NCBI RefSeq assembly: GCF_014705655.1
Contig: NZ_JACXIY010000010.1
Span: forward strand, 124,001 to 188,000
Origin: Paenibacillus arenilitoris
GTDB taxonomy: Bacteria; Bacillota; Bacilli; Paenibacillales; Paenibacillaceae
Direction: 5' to 3'
Length of the DNA: 64,000 nt
The translations under genes were made by a program, and so were the position numbers. The notes under the pieces are model-generated. The model was given only the letters and a program-made list of their open reading frames with translations. It was not told the origin of the DNA and ran no database searches. Below, piece after piece: positions 52,922 through 62,167 of the stretch (the stretch's first letter is position 1; each line of letters begins with the position of its first letter).

Positions 52922-54691
52922 ATGAGATTGCTTCGTAAAGCCACCGACGGCATCCGACATATGCGGATCGTGCCAAAGCTGATCATCGGCTATATTGTTC
53001 TCATTTTTATTCCGTTTACGCTGTTCGGCTTTTTCTTCTATAGGCAAATGTACAGCAATTTGCTCGTCCAGTATCAAGCTGATCGCGTGAAATTGATGGA
53101 TCAGTCGCTTGCCAGTCTTGGAATCGAGCTGTCCAAAGCAGAGTCGACGTTTCCGTTGTTTCAGAACAACGATCAGCTTCTTGAGTATCTCGACGGCCAA
53201 TATAGGGATGACTGGGAGATGGTATACAACTATCGCAAAGGCATCAGCCCGACGTTCCAGTTCATTGCGACGGGGAATCCGAATATCGCTTCCGCCTCCA
53301 TCTATAGCTTGAATCCGGCTGTGCTCAGTTTAGAGCCGGATATTCGAAAGGCGGACGATTATTCGGGAGAGTTCGACCGGAATCAAATCGATGCTCTCGC
53401 GCCAAACGAAGGGGCATGGTTTTTCGAAAATGCGGATGCGGATAACCGGCCAATCATACACTATACGCGTATGTTCTACAACGATACCTATACCCGCGAG
53501 CTAGGATTTTTGCAAATCGAGATAAAAACCAGCGTTTTCGATTCCGTGTTCGATATCCTGCCGGCAGAGACAGGAACGTGGAACTATCTGGCCGATGGCG
53601 CAGGCAGGATATTCTCCGTCGAATCGTCTTCCGAATGGACGGAAACGGAGCTCGAATCGTTTGCCGGCCGTGCGCCGGCATCCGGCGTCAATAGCTTTTA
53701 CACGGACAACAATCGCTATCTCGTGCACGTCATCGCGGTTCCGAAGCTCGGCGCCACGATGATCAAGATCGGGAAAGTGGGTCCGATTCTGACGCTTCAA
53801 GCAAGCGAAGGCTGGTCGATTGCGGGGGGAGTGCTGCTGCTTGCGCTTCTGTCGGTTTTATACTTTATGATCGCTTCCTCGCTGGGCAACCGGCTGCTGC
53901 GTTTCATGCGCCATCTCAAGCGCGTCGACCATCCCAAGCTCGCCGTTTACGACGGCCCGAGCGGAACGGACGAGATCGGCTTCGTGATCAATTCGTACAA
54001 TGCCATGATCAAGCGGATGGACGAGCTGACAGAGGACATGCATCAGACGGAGATGCTCAAGAAGGAAGCCGAGATCAAGATGCTCCACGCGCAGATCAAG
54101 CCCCACTTTTTGTACAATACGTTGGAAACGATGCGGATGATGGCTCTCGTCAAGGAAGAGAAGGAGCTGGCGGAAGTGGCATCGTCGCTCGGAAATTTGC
54201 TGCGCTACAGTCTGGTCAAGAACGCGGATGAAGCGACTCTGTCGCAAGAGCTCGAGAATGTTCTCCATTATATTGAAATTCACAAAGTACGCATGGGCGA
54301 GAGGCTATCGTTCACGATGGACATTCAGGGGGAGACAGGCGGTTATGTCACGCCGCGCTTTATCCTCCAACCGATCGTCGAGAACTGCATTCTCCATGGT
54401 CTCGGTCAAATCCGGGGCAAGGGCATCATCGAACTTTCGGTGCGCGAAGAGAGGAATGTCGTGCTGATTCGGGTGATCGACAATGGCGCAGGCATGTCGC
54501 CGGAGAGGCTTCAAGCCGTGCGTACGGCCCTGACGACGGGCCAGCCGGTTGACGAATCGGCCGGCATTGGACTACGCAACGTCAATGAACGGATCAAATC
54601 GTTCTGCGGGGGAGAATCCGGCATCACGGTCGACAGCACGCCGGGCAAAGGCACTACATTTGCGATTAGGCTGGAGAAGGAAAGGAGGTAA
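52922..54691 (+). CDS. YesM-type sensor histidine kinase
   Basis: 589 aa. Membrane segments ~22-43 and ~298-322 flank an extracellular Cache-like sensor; a HAMP region follows. Dimerisation/phosphoacceptor region of the LytS/YesM class has His395 in QIKPHFLYNTLE; ATPase domain ~483-587 with IDNGAGMS, GIGLRNVNERI and STPGKGTTF. Senses an extracellular sugar signal, possibly through the adjacent importer, and phosphorylates the next gene's product (4 nt away). Confidence 0.94.
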   Translation: MRLLRKATDGIRHMRIVPKLIIGYIVLIFIPFTLFGFFFYRQMYSNLLVQYQADRVKLMDQSLASLGIELSKAESTFPLFQNNDQLLEYLDGQYRDDWEMVYNYRKGISPTFQFIATGNPNIASASIYSLNPAVLSLEPDIRKADDYSGEFDRNQIDALAPNEGAWFFENADADNRPIIHYTRMFYNDTYTRELGFLQIEIKTSVFDSVFDILPAETGTWNYLADGAGRIFSVESSSEWTETELESFAGRAPASGVNSFYTDNNRYLVHVIAVPKLGATMIKIGKVGPILTLQASEGWSIAGGVLLLALLSVLYFMIASSLGNRLLRFMRHLKRVDHPKLAVYDGPSGTDEIGFVINSYNAMIKRMDELTEDMHQTEMLKKEAEIKMLHAQIKPHFLYNTLETMRMMALVKEEKELAEVASSLGNLLRYSLVKNADEATLSQELENVLHYIEIHKVRMGERLSFTMDIQGETGGYVTPRFILQPIVENCILHGLGQIRGKGIIELSVREERNVVLIRVIDNGAGMSPERLQAVRTALTTGQPVDESAGIGLRNVNERIKSFCGGESGITVDSTPGKGTTFAIRLEKERR

Positions 54692-54695
54692 CCGC

Positions 54696-55466
54696 ATGCT
54701 TAAGCTGTTGATTGTGGATGACGAACCGATCATACTCGCGGGACTCGAACATTTGATACGCGGCGAGCGCTCGGCGTTCACCGATATCGAACGGGCTTCC
54801 GACGCTTTCGAAGCGCTGGACTTACTGGATACCTTCCGACCGGATCTGATCATTACCGATATTCAAATGCCGGCCATGGACGGTCTCGCTTTCATTCACG
54901 AGGCACAGCAGAAGGGAGCGAAGCGCTTTGTCATTCTGTCCGGGTACGATCATTTCGACTATGCCAGACAGGCGCTTCGTTTGCAGGTTAACGACTATTT
55001 GCTTAAGCCGATTCAGAAGAAAGAGCTGTCCGAGATTCTGAACCGCCTTACGTTAGAGATTATGGAAGAGCGGAAAGAGATGCCGAAGCCGGCTGACGCT
55101 CCGTCCTCTCCCGAACAGGAAACGAGCGTCCCGATCCGCAAATTTCAGGCGTATGTGCGAACCCATTTCATGCGGGATATCGCGCTTGACGAGGTCGCGG
55201 AACATCTGAACCTGCACCCGAATTATTTTTGCACGGTGCTTAAGAAAGAGACGGGCATGACGTTCCTGCAATATCTGCATACCGTTCGGATCGAGAATGC
55301 GAAAGAATTACTGGCGAATCCGGACCCGCTGACGATGGAGCAGATCGCCAAGAGCGTGGGCTTTGAGAGCCCGAGGCATTTCTATAAAGTGTTCAAGCAG
55401 TTCACCGGTCAGACGCCCGGCGCCTATAAGCAGCTCGTTATCGGTGAAACGACGCCTGAACCATGA
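54696..55466 (+). CDS. YesN-type response regulator, AraC family
   Basis: 256 aa from ATG 54696 with AAAGGAGGTAA directly upstream (a longer frame lies inside the kinase gene and is rejected). Receiver domain ~1-120: acidic pocket Asp8/Asp9, phosphoacceptor Asp55 in IITDIQMP, Lys in LLKPIQKKEL. C-terminal AraC double helix-turn-helix ~150-250 (LDEVAEHLNLHPNYFCTVLKKETG; MEQIAKSVGFESPRHFYKVFKQFTG). Cognate regulator of the kinase, probably activating the third importer. Confidence 0.94.
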   Translation: MLKLLIVDDEPIILAGLEHLIRGERSAFTDIERASDAFEALDLLDTFRPDLIITDIQMPAMDGLAFIHEAQQKGAKRFVILSGYDHFDYARQALRLQVNDYLLKPIQKKELSEILNRLTLEIMEERKEMPKPADAPSSPEQETSVPIRKFQAYVRTHFMRDIALDEVAEHLNLHPNYFCTVLKKETGMTFLQYLHTVRIENAKELLANPDPLTMEQIAKSVGFESPRHFYKVFKQFTGQTPGAYKQLVIGETTPEP

Positions 55467-55591
55467 TCACTCCGAACACGCAAGGCAGAGGAGCGAATGA
55501 CATAAATCCACAACGGATATACGTTATCCAGGCCGGCGGCCTAGTTTGTATGGTCGCGAGATGTCTAATAAGGAGCTAATTTGGCGAAAAT

Positions 55592-55622
55592 AAACCCAAG
55601 CCGGAGCCAGGCTTGGGTTTTC
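55592..55622. terminator. Terminator after two-component operon
   Basis: AACCCAAGCC-GGAGCCA-GGCTTGGGTTTT; the A-rich left flank allows use from both sides. Confidence 0.9.
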
Positions 55623-55658
55623 GCATTGCATCTATTGATGCTCATCCGTTTACTACGA

Positions 55659-56243
55659 TTAACCCCTGTTAGCACCGAGTCCCTCCGCTTTCCGTAACCA
55701 TTTTTCCAGCACATCTTTCTTCTTAAACTTAAGCATGGCGAACTCGGTGATTTTCACGGGTTTGATCCCGATGTATTGCAGAATGTTGCGCTTCATAATA
55801 ATGTGGTTGGCCCTATTTAAAAATAGTTTGTAGTACCAGAGCGGAGTATCCATCGTCACGATGAGGCGCGCCGTTTTCCCCTTAAGCAGCTGCTTGGGCA
55901 CTAAAGAAGTAGGCGTATCGTATTTGAAAGCGAAGCCCGGCAGCAGCACCCGGTCGAAGAAGCCCTTCAAGATCGCCGGCACCGAGCCCCACCAATTCGG
56001 ATAGACGAATACAAGATGATCTGCCCAGCGGATCGTCTCCTGCGCAGCTACCAAATCAGGCTCTAACTCCGTCCGCTTATGGTAACCGTACTTCAGAATG
56101 GGATCGAATTGGATTTTTCCGAGATCGATGACTCGTACATTCGCTCCACTGCTTACTGCACCCTTCTTATAGGCTTGTGCCAGCGAATTGCAATAGCTTT
56201 CCGGATTTGGGTGCCCGATAATTACAGCAATGTTATTCTTCAT
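55659..56243 (-). CDS. NAD(P)H-dependent oxidoreductase, flavodoxin-like (MdaB/KefF type)
   Basis: 194 aa. Flavodoxin-like fold: N-terminal VIIGHPNPESYCNSLAQAY phosphate/FMN region, VFVYPNWWGSVPAILKGFFDRVLLPGFAF, which is the family signature around the quinone site, and C-terminal KKDVLEKWLRKAE. Two-electron quinone/azo-type reductase. Divergent from an AraC gene (56360) that probably controls it. Confidence 0.92.
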   Translation of the reverse strand: MKNNIAVIIGHPNPESYCNSLAQAYKKGAVSSGANVRVIDLGKIQFDPILKYGYHKRTELEPDLVAAQETIRWADHLVFVYPNWWGSVPAILKGFFDRVLLPGFAFKYDTPTSLVPKQLLKGKTARLIVTMDTPLWYYKLFLNRANHIIMKRNILQYIGIKPVKITEFAMLKFKKKDVLEKWLRKAEGLGANRG

Positions 56244-56359
56244 TTTAACTCCTCCGTGGTATGATGGTTATATGGCAATGATACATCCTGAAGAGGTTGC
56301 AAAAAATGACGAAAAACGCGAATAAAGTGATCATTCGCGCAATGGAAGGAAGAAGTTGA

Positions 56360-57430
56360 ATGAACAGGGACGACGTATCCGTGTCTCTTTTGTTGCCAAT
56401 ATTGAAGACGATGGCGCTAGGCGGGTACGATTGGGATTCCTTTTGCGCTTACGCGGGGATGGATGCCGGTTTGCTCCGGACCCCGGAAGCTCGCATCGTT
56501 CAGGATGACTTTGAACGTATTGTTGTGGCAGCTGCCCGTTATACCGGCGACGAGATGTTCGGGCTTCATCAGAGCCAGCGCTTGAGCCTTTCTGATTTAG
56601 GTGTTCTTGGCTATGTCATGCTGCATTCCAAAACTTTGGGAAAAGCGCTGTCGGCTTATCAGAAGTATAACTTCATCGATTGCAGCGGATTCAACATCAA
56701 TGTTGAGGTACAAGGCGAGGATGTCGTTATTTCCATATTTCTCGGCAACTCGCCGGAAGCTCCCGGCCGGCACTTCATAGAGTGCATGACGGCCTCCTTC
56801 TATCGGACGCTGCTTGCGTTAAGCTGTCGGCCTCTCCCCGTTAAAGCGATTAGTTTCATGCACGCCCCGCCGTCGCAGATCGAAGAGTACGAGGCTGTTT
56901 TTGGGATGATGCCGCTATTCCATCAGCAAGTGAATTCGCTGCGGTTAAGCAAAGAGATACTTGACTATTCGATTATTGGTTCGGATACGCGGCTATTCAA
57001 TGTCTTTCAAGCGATGGCCGAGGAGGTTAGAGCCAAGCTTGCCTCAAGTTACTCCGAACTGACGAGCAATCTGAACAAGTGGATCATCGAATGCATGCCG
57101 TCCCATTTTCCGAACCTGCAGGAAGCGGCCAAGGAGTTCTTGATGAGCCCTAGAACTTTGCAATCGCGGCTTAAGGCGGAGAATACTTCGTATAACCGAT
57201 TGGCCAATGAGGTTCGCAAGGAGCTCGCTATCCGTTATTTGGCACAGACGGAGTATACGATCGGAGAGATTGCCTATTTGCTGCATTTCTCCGAGCCCAG
57301 TGCATTCCAGACGGCTTTCCGGAAATGGACGAATTTGACGCCCGGAGAATACCGTCAGCGCGAGCGCGAGGAAGTAAGCCCGGGGGAGGGGCTGAGGCGT
57401 GGAATGAGTGTTGACTTCGCTTTGCGATAG
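56360..57430 (+). CDS. AraC-family regulator (OruR/ArgR-like, with AraC N-terminal sensor domain)
   Basis: 356 aa. N-terminal Arabinose_bd-type sensor domain (~15-200: LGVLGYVMLHSKTLGKALSAYQKY; FIECMTASFYRTLLALS) rather than a cupin, and C-terminal helix-turn-helix ~245-335 (EAAKEFLMSPRTLQSRLKAE; IGEIAYLLHFSEPSAFQTAFRKWTNL). RBS GGAAGGAAG. Differs in type from the sugar regulators around it. Probably linked to the divergent oxidoreductase and to stress or aromatic compounds, not to pectin. Confidence 0.9.
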   Translation: MNRDDVSVSLLLPILKTMALGGYDWDSFCAYAGMDAGLLRTPEARIVQDDFERIVVAAARYTGDEMFGLHQSQRLSLSDLGVLGYVMLHSKTLGKALSAYQKYNFIDCSGFNINVEVQGEDVVISIFLGNSPEAPGRHFIECMTASFYRTLLALSCRPLPVKAISFMHAPPSQIEEYEAVFGMMPLFHQQVNSLRLSKEILDYSIIGSDTRLFNVFQAMAEEVRAKLASSYSELTSNLNKWIIECMPSHFPNLQEAAKEFLMSPRTLQSRLKAENTSYNRLANEVRKELAIRYLAQTEYTIGEIAYLLHFSEPSAFQTAFRKWTNLTPGEYRQREREEVSPGEGLRRGMSVDFALR

Positions 57431-57486
57431 GGCTTGCCCGTTCCGTTTCGAAATCGTTCAACCCCGGAGAGATCCTTATTTTCATG

Positions 57487-58338
57487 TTAATTGTGCGGGC
57501 GCTCCGAAGCGGCCCCCTCGCCGTACAGCTTCCGGTACGCGTCCGGCGTCATGCCTTCCTTCTGGCGGAACGTGGCCACGAAGTGGCTCGCGTCGCGGAA
57601 CCCGACCGCTTCTCCGATGCGGCGCACGGTCCAATCCGGAAGGGAAGGCAGCAATTCCTTCGCCTTGCGGAGCCGCAGCTGAATCAAATAGGCGTACGCC
57701 GTCTGGCCGAACAGCTCGCGAAATCTTTCGTTCAGCTGCCTCTCGCCGATGCCGAGCTGCGCAGCCATCTCCGCCAACCCGATTCCCGGGTTGGCGAATT
57801 CTTTTTCAAGCCAATCCAGCAGCGCTTGAACACGCTCCAGCCGTTTCGATATGGACGGCCGGTTATCCGTGCGGGCATCGGTCCTAAGCAGCGTCAGAAA
57901 CCGGTACAAATCCGCGGAGTACCGCCATCCCGACGGATCGCCGCCCGATTCGGCGAACGTCAGCAAGCTTTCCAGCTGGCCGGTGATCGGATCATGGCCG
58001 GCTTCCCACTGAAAGCGCTCGGCGACGCTCCAGCCGAACGATTGGACGATGCTCGCGGCCGAGCTTCCGTGAAAGGTGATGAAGCCGGTCCGCCAACGGC
58101 CGCCTCTGGCCTCGTATCGATGGGGCGTCCCCGGGGCGAGCAGGACGCCCGTCCGCTCCGTCATCCTCCAGGTGCGTCCGTTCATCGACAGCTCTCCTTC
58201 TCCTTCCAGCGTCTGAAGCCAGTGGTAGTAGGGATAGCCGTGCGGCCTTGCCATCGTCTCCTGATCGGGTTTGATGCCAATCGACTCCAGCTGCAGGGGC
58301 AGCAACTCCGCCGGGGAGGCGGGGACTACTCGGCGCAT
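57487..58338 (-). CDS. AraC-family regulator with cupin sensor
   Basis: 283 aa. Cupin region (HGYPYYHWLQTLEGEGELSMNG; GVLLAPGTPHRYEARGG), C-terminal helix-turn-helix pair ~180-275 (LAEMAAQLGIGERQLNERFRELFG; VRRIGEAVGFRDASHFVATFRQKEG). Divergent from the GH42/GH105 operon, whose promoter is flanked by an 8-bp inverted repeat; the likely local regulator. Confidence 0.92.
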   Translation of the reverse strand: MRRVVPASPAELLPLQLESIGIKPDQETMARPHGYPYYHWLQTLEGEGELSMNGRTWRMTERTGVLLAPGTPHRYEARGGRWRTGFITFHGSSAASIVQSFGWSVAERFQWEAGHDPITGQLESLLTFAESGGDPSGWRYSADLYRFLTLLRTDARTDNRPSISKRLERVQALLDWLEKEFANPGIGLAEMAAQLGIGERQLNERFRELFGQTAYAYLIQLRLRKAKELLPSLPDWTVRRIGEAVGFRDASHFVATFRQKEGMTPDAYRKLYGEGAASERPHN

Positions 58339-58383
58339 CGCATTGAACCTCCATATTCTTATATGCTATTTCTATTTTTTTAT

Positions 58384-58426
58384 ATTGGATACAGTCATTA
58401 TAAGCCATAAAATGAAGTTATCCAAT
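58384..58426 (+). promoter_or_regulatory. GH42 promoter flanked by inverted repeat
   Basis: -35 TTGGAT (58385-58390), 17 bp, -10 TAAAAT (58408-58413). ATTGGATA at 58384-58391 and TATCCAAT at 58419-58426 form a perfect inverted repeat bracketing the core promoter: a candidate operator. Confidence 0.55.
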
Positions 58427-58459
58427 GCTGTTTTACCATATAAAATGAGGTGTGACCGA

Positions 58460-60514
58460 ATGATTAACCCGAAAAAACCGAAAATTTGGTACGGCGGCGA
58501 TTACAATCCCGATCAATGGGAGAAGCCGATTTGGGACGAAGATATACGCATGTTCAAGCTGGCCGGCATCGACGTGGCGACGCTGAACGTATTCGCTTGG
58601 GCAAAGAATCAGCCCGACGAGGACACCTACGATTTCGGCTGGCTCGACGAGATGATGGACAAGCTTCACGCGAACGGCATCGGCGTCTGCCTCGCGACGA
58701 GCACGGCGGCGCATCCCGCCTGGATGGCGCGCAAATACCCCGACGTGCTTCAAGTCGACTTCCACGGCCGCAAACGCAAGTTCGGCGGACGCCACAACTC
58801 CTGTCCGAACAGCCCGACCTATCGCAAGTACGCATCGCGCATGGCGGAGAAGCTGGCGGAGCGCTACAAGGACCATCCCGCCTTGCTGATCTGGCATATC
58901 AACAACGAATACGGCGGCGCGGGGAACTGCTACTGCGACAACTGCGAGGCGGCTTTCCGCGAATGGGCGAGGGCGCGTTACGGCACGCTGGACGAGCTGA
59001 ACCGCGCCTGGAATACCGGGTTCTGGGGCCATACGTTCCACGACTGGGAAGACATCGTCCTGCCGAGCGGCCTCAGCGAGGAATGGGCCGGCGCGAACGG
59101 GCGGACGGAGACGAACTTCCAGGGCATCTCCCTCGACTACATCCGCTTCCATTCCGACAGCTTGCTCGACTGCTACAAGCTGGAGTATGAAGCGGTCAAG
59201 AAGCATACGCCGGACATTCCCGTCACGACGAATTTGATGGGCGCCTTCAAGAAGCTCGATTACCATAAATGGGCGAAGCACATGGACGTCGTGTCATGGG
59301 ACAACTACCCCCGGTTCGATACGCCGCACAGCTACACGGGCATGATGCACGATCTGATGCGGGGGCTGAAGGACGGTCAGCCGTTCATGCTCATGGAGCA
59401 GACGCCGAGCCAGCAGAACTGGCAGCCTTACAACTCGCTCAAGCGTCCGGGCGTCATGCGGCTGTGGAGCTATCAAGCGGTGGCCAGAGGCGCGGATACG
59501 ATTCTGTTCTTCCAGCTTCGCCGGTCGATCGGCGCCTGCGAGAAATATCACGGAGCCGTCATCGAGCATGCCGGCCACGAGCATACGCGCGTATTCCGCG
59601 AATGCGCCCGGCTCGGCGAGGAGCTCGGGAAGCTCGGCGATACGCTTCTGGATGCCCGGGTTCGGGCCAAAGCCGCGATTCTATTCGACTGGGAAAACTG
59701 GTGGGCGGTCGAAATGTCCAGCGGTCCGACGATCGCCCTTCGCTACGTGGACGAAGCGCATAAGTTCTACGATGCGCTGTACCGCTTGGGTATAGCGGCG
59801 GACGTTGTAAGCGTGGAAGCCGATCTGAGCGGCTACGACCTCGTTATTGCGCCCGTTATGTATATGGTGAAGCAGGGCGTAGCGGACAAGCTGGAGAAAT
59901 ACGTTCAGGCCGGCGGCGCGCTTATTACGACCTTCTTCAGCGGCATCGTGGGCGAAAGCGATCTTGTCCAAACGGGCGGATATCCCGGCGAGCTGCGGAA
60001 GCTGCTCGGCATTTGGGCGGAAGAAATCGACGCCTTGCTGCCGAGCCAGCGCAACCGGATTGTCGTACCGGACGGCGCCCCGGGCCTTCGGGCGGAATAC
60101 GAATGCGGCATGCTCTGCGATCTGATCCACTCGGAAGGGGCCGAAGTGAAGGCGGTGTACGGCGACGATTTCTATCGCGGCATGCCGGCGCTTACCGTCA
60201 ACAAGTTCGGGGCGGGCGAAGCCTGGTATTTGGCGACGAGCCCGGAGACGTCGTTCCTCCAGGATTGGCTGTCGCAGCTGTGCGCCTCCCGCGGCATCCG
60301 GCCTCTCGTTCGCACCGCGCCGGAAGGCGTGGAGACGACGCTCCGTTCCAAGGACGGCCAAGATTACTTGTTCGTGCTCAACCATAACGAGGATGCCGTT
60401 AGCGTCGAGCTGGGCGATCGTTCCGGCGTTGACTTGTTGACCGGCCGCCCGATCGATGGCGGCAAGGCGGAGCTTGCGGGCCGCGACGTATGGATTGTCA
60501 AGCTTCACTCGTAG
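58460..60514 (+). CDS. Beta-galactosidase, GH42
   Basis: 684 aa from ATG 58460 (GAGGTG upstream; a longer frame back to 58271 overlaps the promoter). GH42 barrel ~1-380: YGGDYNPDQWEKPIWDEDI start, acid/base Glu150 in WHINNEYGG, nucleophile Glu313 in MLMEQTPSQQNW. Metal-type cysteines in GGAGNCYCDNC. Then the trimerisation domain (~390-600) and a small C-terminal domain. No signal peptide; cleaves beta-galactosides, here probably galactan side-chain oligomers of rhamnogalacturonan-I. Confidence 0.95.
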   Translation: MINPKKPKIWYGGDYNPDQWEKPIWDEDIRMFKLAGIDVATLNVFAWAKNQPDEDTYDFGWLDEMMDKLHANGIGVCLATSTAAHPAWMARKYPDVLQVDFHGRKRKFGGRHNSCPNSPTYRKYASRMAEKLAERYKDHPALLIWHINNEYGGAGNCYCDNCEAAFREWARARYGTLDELNRAWNTGFWGHTFHDWEDIVLPSGLSEEWAGANGRTETNFQGISLDYIRFHSDSLLDCYKLEYEAVKKHTPDIPVTTNLMGAFKKLDYHKWAKHMDVVSWDNYPRFDTPHSYTGMMHDLMRGLKDGQPFMLMEQTPSQQNWQPYNSLKRPGVMRLWSYQAVARGADTILFFQLRRSIGACEKYHGAVIEHAGHEHTRVFRECARLGEELGKLGDTLLDARVRAKAAILFDWENWWAVEMSSGPTIALRYVDEAHKFYDALYRLGIAADVVSVEADLSGYDLVIAPVMYMVKQGVADKLEKYVQAGGALITTFFSGIVGESDLVQTGGYPGELRKLLGIWAEEIDALLPSQRNRIVVPDGAPGLRAEYECGMLCDLIHSEGAEVKAVYGDDFYRGMPALTVNKFGAGEAWYLATSPETSFLQDWLSQLCASRGIRPLVRTAPEGVETTLRSKDGQDYLFVLNHNEDAVSVELGDRSGVDLLTGRPIDGGKAELAGRDVWIVKLHS

Positions 60515-60584
60515 ATTTGTAATCCGTTCCACGGCCCCTGCTTCCGGCGGGGGCTTTGGACATGATGATGAGGAGATGAACGGG

Positions 60585-61682
60585 ATGAAAATTCACGCTG
60601 ATGCAAGCGATTTGAAGCAGGCCGTCGGACGCGTCGCGGCGTACACGTTCGACATGGATCTGACTTGGGATTGGCCGGGCGGAGTCGCCTACTACGGCGT
60701 CAGCCGGGCGTTCGAGGTAACGGGCGAGCAAGCCTACCTCGACCGGATGATCGCCTGGGTGGACGAATACATCGAAGCGGGCCTGCCGGGCTGGACGGTC
60801 AATACATGCGCGATGGGGCATATGCTGCTCACCCTCTACGAACAGACGAAGGACGAGAAGTATGCCGAGCTTATTTTCAGCAAAATCGACTACCTGGAAA
60901 ATAAAGCGCTTCGATTCGGCGACCGGGTGCTGCAGCATACGGTATCGGCCAAAAACGATTTCCCCGAGCAGTGCTGGGCGGACACGCTGTTCATGGCGGC
61001 GTATTTCATGCTGCGCACAGGCATCCTGTTCGACAAAAAACATCTCGTGGAAGACGCGCTGCATCAATTTTTCTGGCATATCAATTACTTGCAGGACGAG
61101 AACGACGGGCTGTGGTACCACGGCTACAACCATATCAAGCAGGATCATATGTCCGGCATCTACTGGGCGCGCGCCAACGCTTGGGCGGCGTATACGATGT
61201 CCCGCGCGGCGAAGATCCTGCCGGAAGCTTATTTGTATCCGCCGATGATGCATATATGGAGTTCGTTGCGCGATCAGCTGGCGGCGATCAAGAAGCTGCA
61301 GAAGGAAGACGGCCTCTGGGGCACCGTGCTCGACTACCCGGAAGCCTACGGCGAAGTGTCGGCTACGGCGGGCATCGCGGCGGCGATGGTCACGCAAGGC
61401 AACCCGCTGCACGCGAAGTACGTGCAGAAGGCGCTTGACGGCTTGCTGGCGAACATCGCGGACAACGGCCGCGTGCTGAACGTATCCGGCGGCACCGCCG
61501 TCATGAACGATATCGCCGGCTACCTCGGCATCGACAGGAAGTGGGCCCAGGGCTGGGGGCAGGGGCTGGCGCTTGCGTTTTTGGCAGCTGTCCTGGAGAA
61601 GGTGAAGGGGAACGAGACGGAGTTAGAGAAGGAGACAGAGCAAGCGACAGCGAAGGAGACGGAACCTTCGATCGAGAATTGA
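60585..61682 (+). CDS. Unsaturated rhamnogalacturonyl hydrolase, GH105 (YteR-like)
   Basis: 365 aa from ATG 60585, placed by GAGGAG 9 nt upstream (ATG 60576 is directly on it). Alpha/alpha-toroid of GH88/GH105. Catalytic-type Asp133 in QCWADTLFMAAYFMLRTG; other signatures WARANAWAAYTMSRAAKILPE, EVSATAGIAAAM and WAQGWGQGLALAFLA. Removes the 4,5-unsaturated galacturonate end left by PL11 lyase, which matches the lyase at 41948. Cytoplasmic. The C-terminus is a charged Glu/Lys/Thr-rich tail (~345-365) beyond the usual family end. Confidence 0.94.
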   Translation: MKIHADASDLKQAVGRVAAYTFDMDLTWDWPGGVAYYGVSRAFEVTGEQAYLDRMIAWVDEYIEAGLPGWTVNTCAMGHMLLTLYEQTKDEKYAELIFSKIDYLENKALRFGDRVLQHTVSAKNDFPEQCWADTLFMAAYFMLRTGILFDKKHLVEDALHQFFWHINYLQDENDGLWYHGYNHIKQDHMSGIYWARANAWAAYTMSRAAKILPEAYLYPPMMHIWSSLRDQLAAIKKLQKEDGLWGTVLDYPEAYGEVSATAGIAAAMVTQGNPLHAKYVQKALDGLLANIADNGRVLNVSGGTAVMNDIAGYLGIDRKWAQGWGQGLALAFLAAVLEKVKGNETELEKETEQATAKETEPSIEN

Positions 61683-61709
61683 TCGCGTCTCTCCCGCCGG
61701 CTTAACCGA

Positions 61710-61743
61710 TAACGCAGCCGATTCGGGCTGCGTTATTTTGTTA
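61710..61743 (+). terminator. Terminator after GH42/GH105 operon
   Basis: TAACGCAGCC-GATTC-GGGCTGCGTTA then TTTTGTT. Confidence 0.9.
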
Positions 61744-61857
61744 TATTGACCGGATGGTCTATTAGGCAAAACTCCCTTTTTGTCTGATTGATCGAACAAT
61801 CGCCCGCGCTTCTCTGTTACGCCCGCCTTCTTCGGCGATAACCGCGAAAGAGCAATG

Positions 61858-62044
61858 TTAATATCAAAAAATGAAACTAAATCGATCAAAACTTCGGTTG
61901 ATTGCTGCTTAGTTTCAGTATTTGAAATTAAACGGTACAAATCGAGTGTTCGAGTTCGATACGATCCGTTGTTGTTTAAAATTTTGAAACTAATCTTACG
62001 CTCAGCTTCATTGTTTTTCGGTTAGTTTCACCTTTTGAAATTAA
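61858..62044. repeat. Array of four spaced palindromes (copy B)
   Basis: Units start at 61858, 61909, 61971 and 62022 (distances 51, 62, 51). Right halves read TGAAACTAA, TGAAATTAA, TGAAACTAA, TGAAATTAA; left halves are TTAATATCA, TTAGTTTCA, GTTGTTTAA, TTAGTTTCA; each pair is separated by 5 nt. The spacers (28, 39, 28 nt) show no similarity to those of array A. Gap 61683-62167 holds this array and the terminator, no gene. Confidence 0.85.
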
Positions 62045-62167
62045 TCCCGCCTCGACCGACGAGCGACAATAAAAAGAGCGGCTTTTATGCGAATCGGGCA
62101 AGGTTATGATCGAATGCAACCAAGGCTTGCGCTGTAGGATAAGAAGTTGGGAAGCGAGGTGTGCGAC

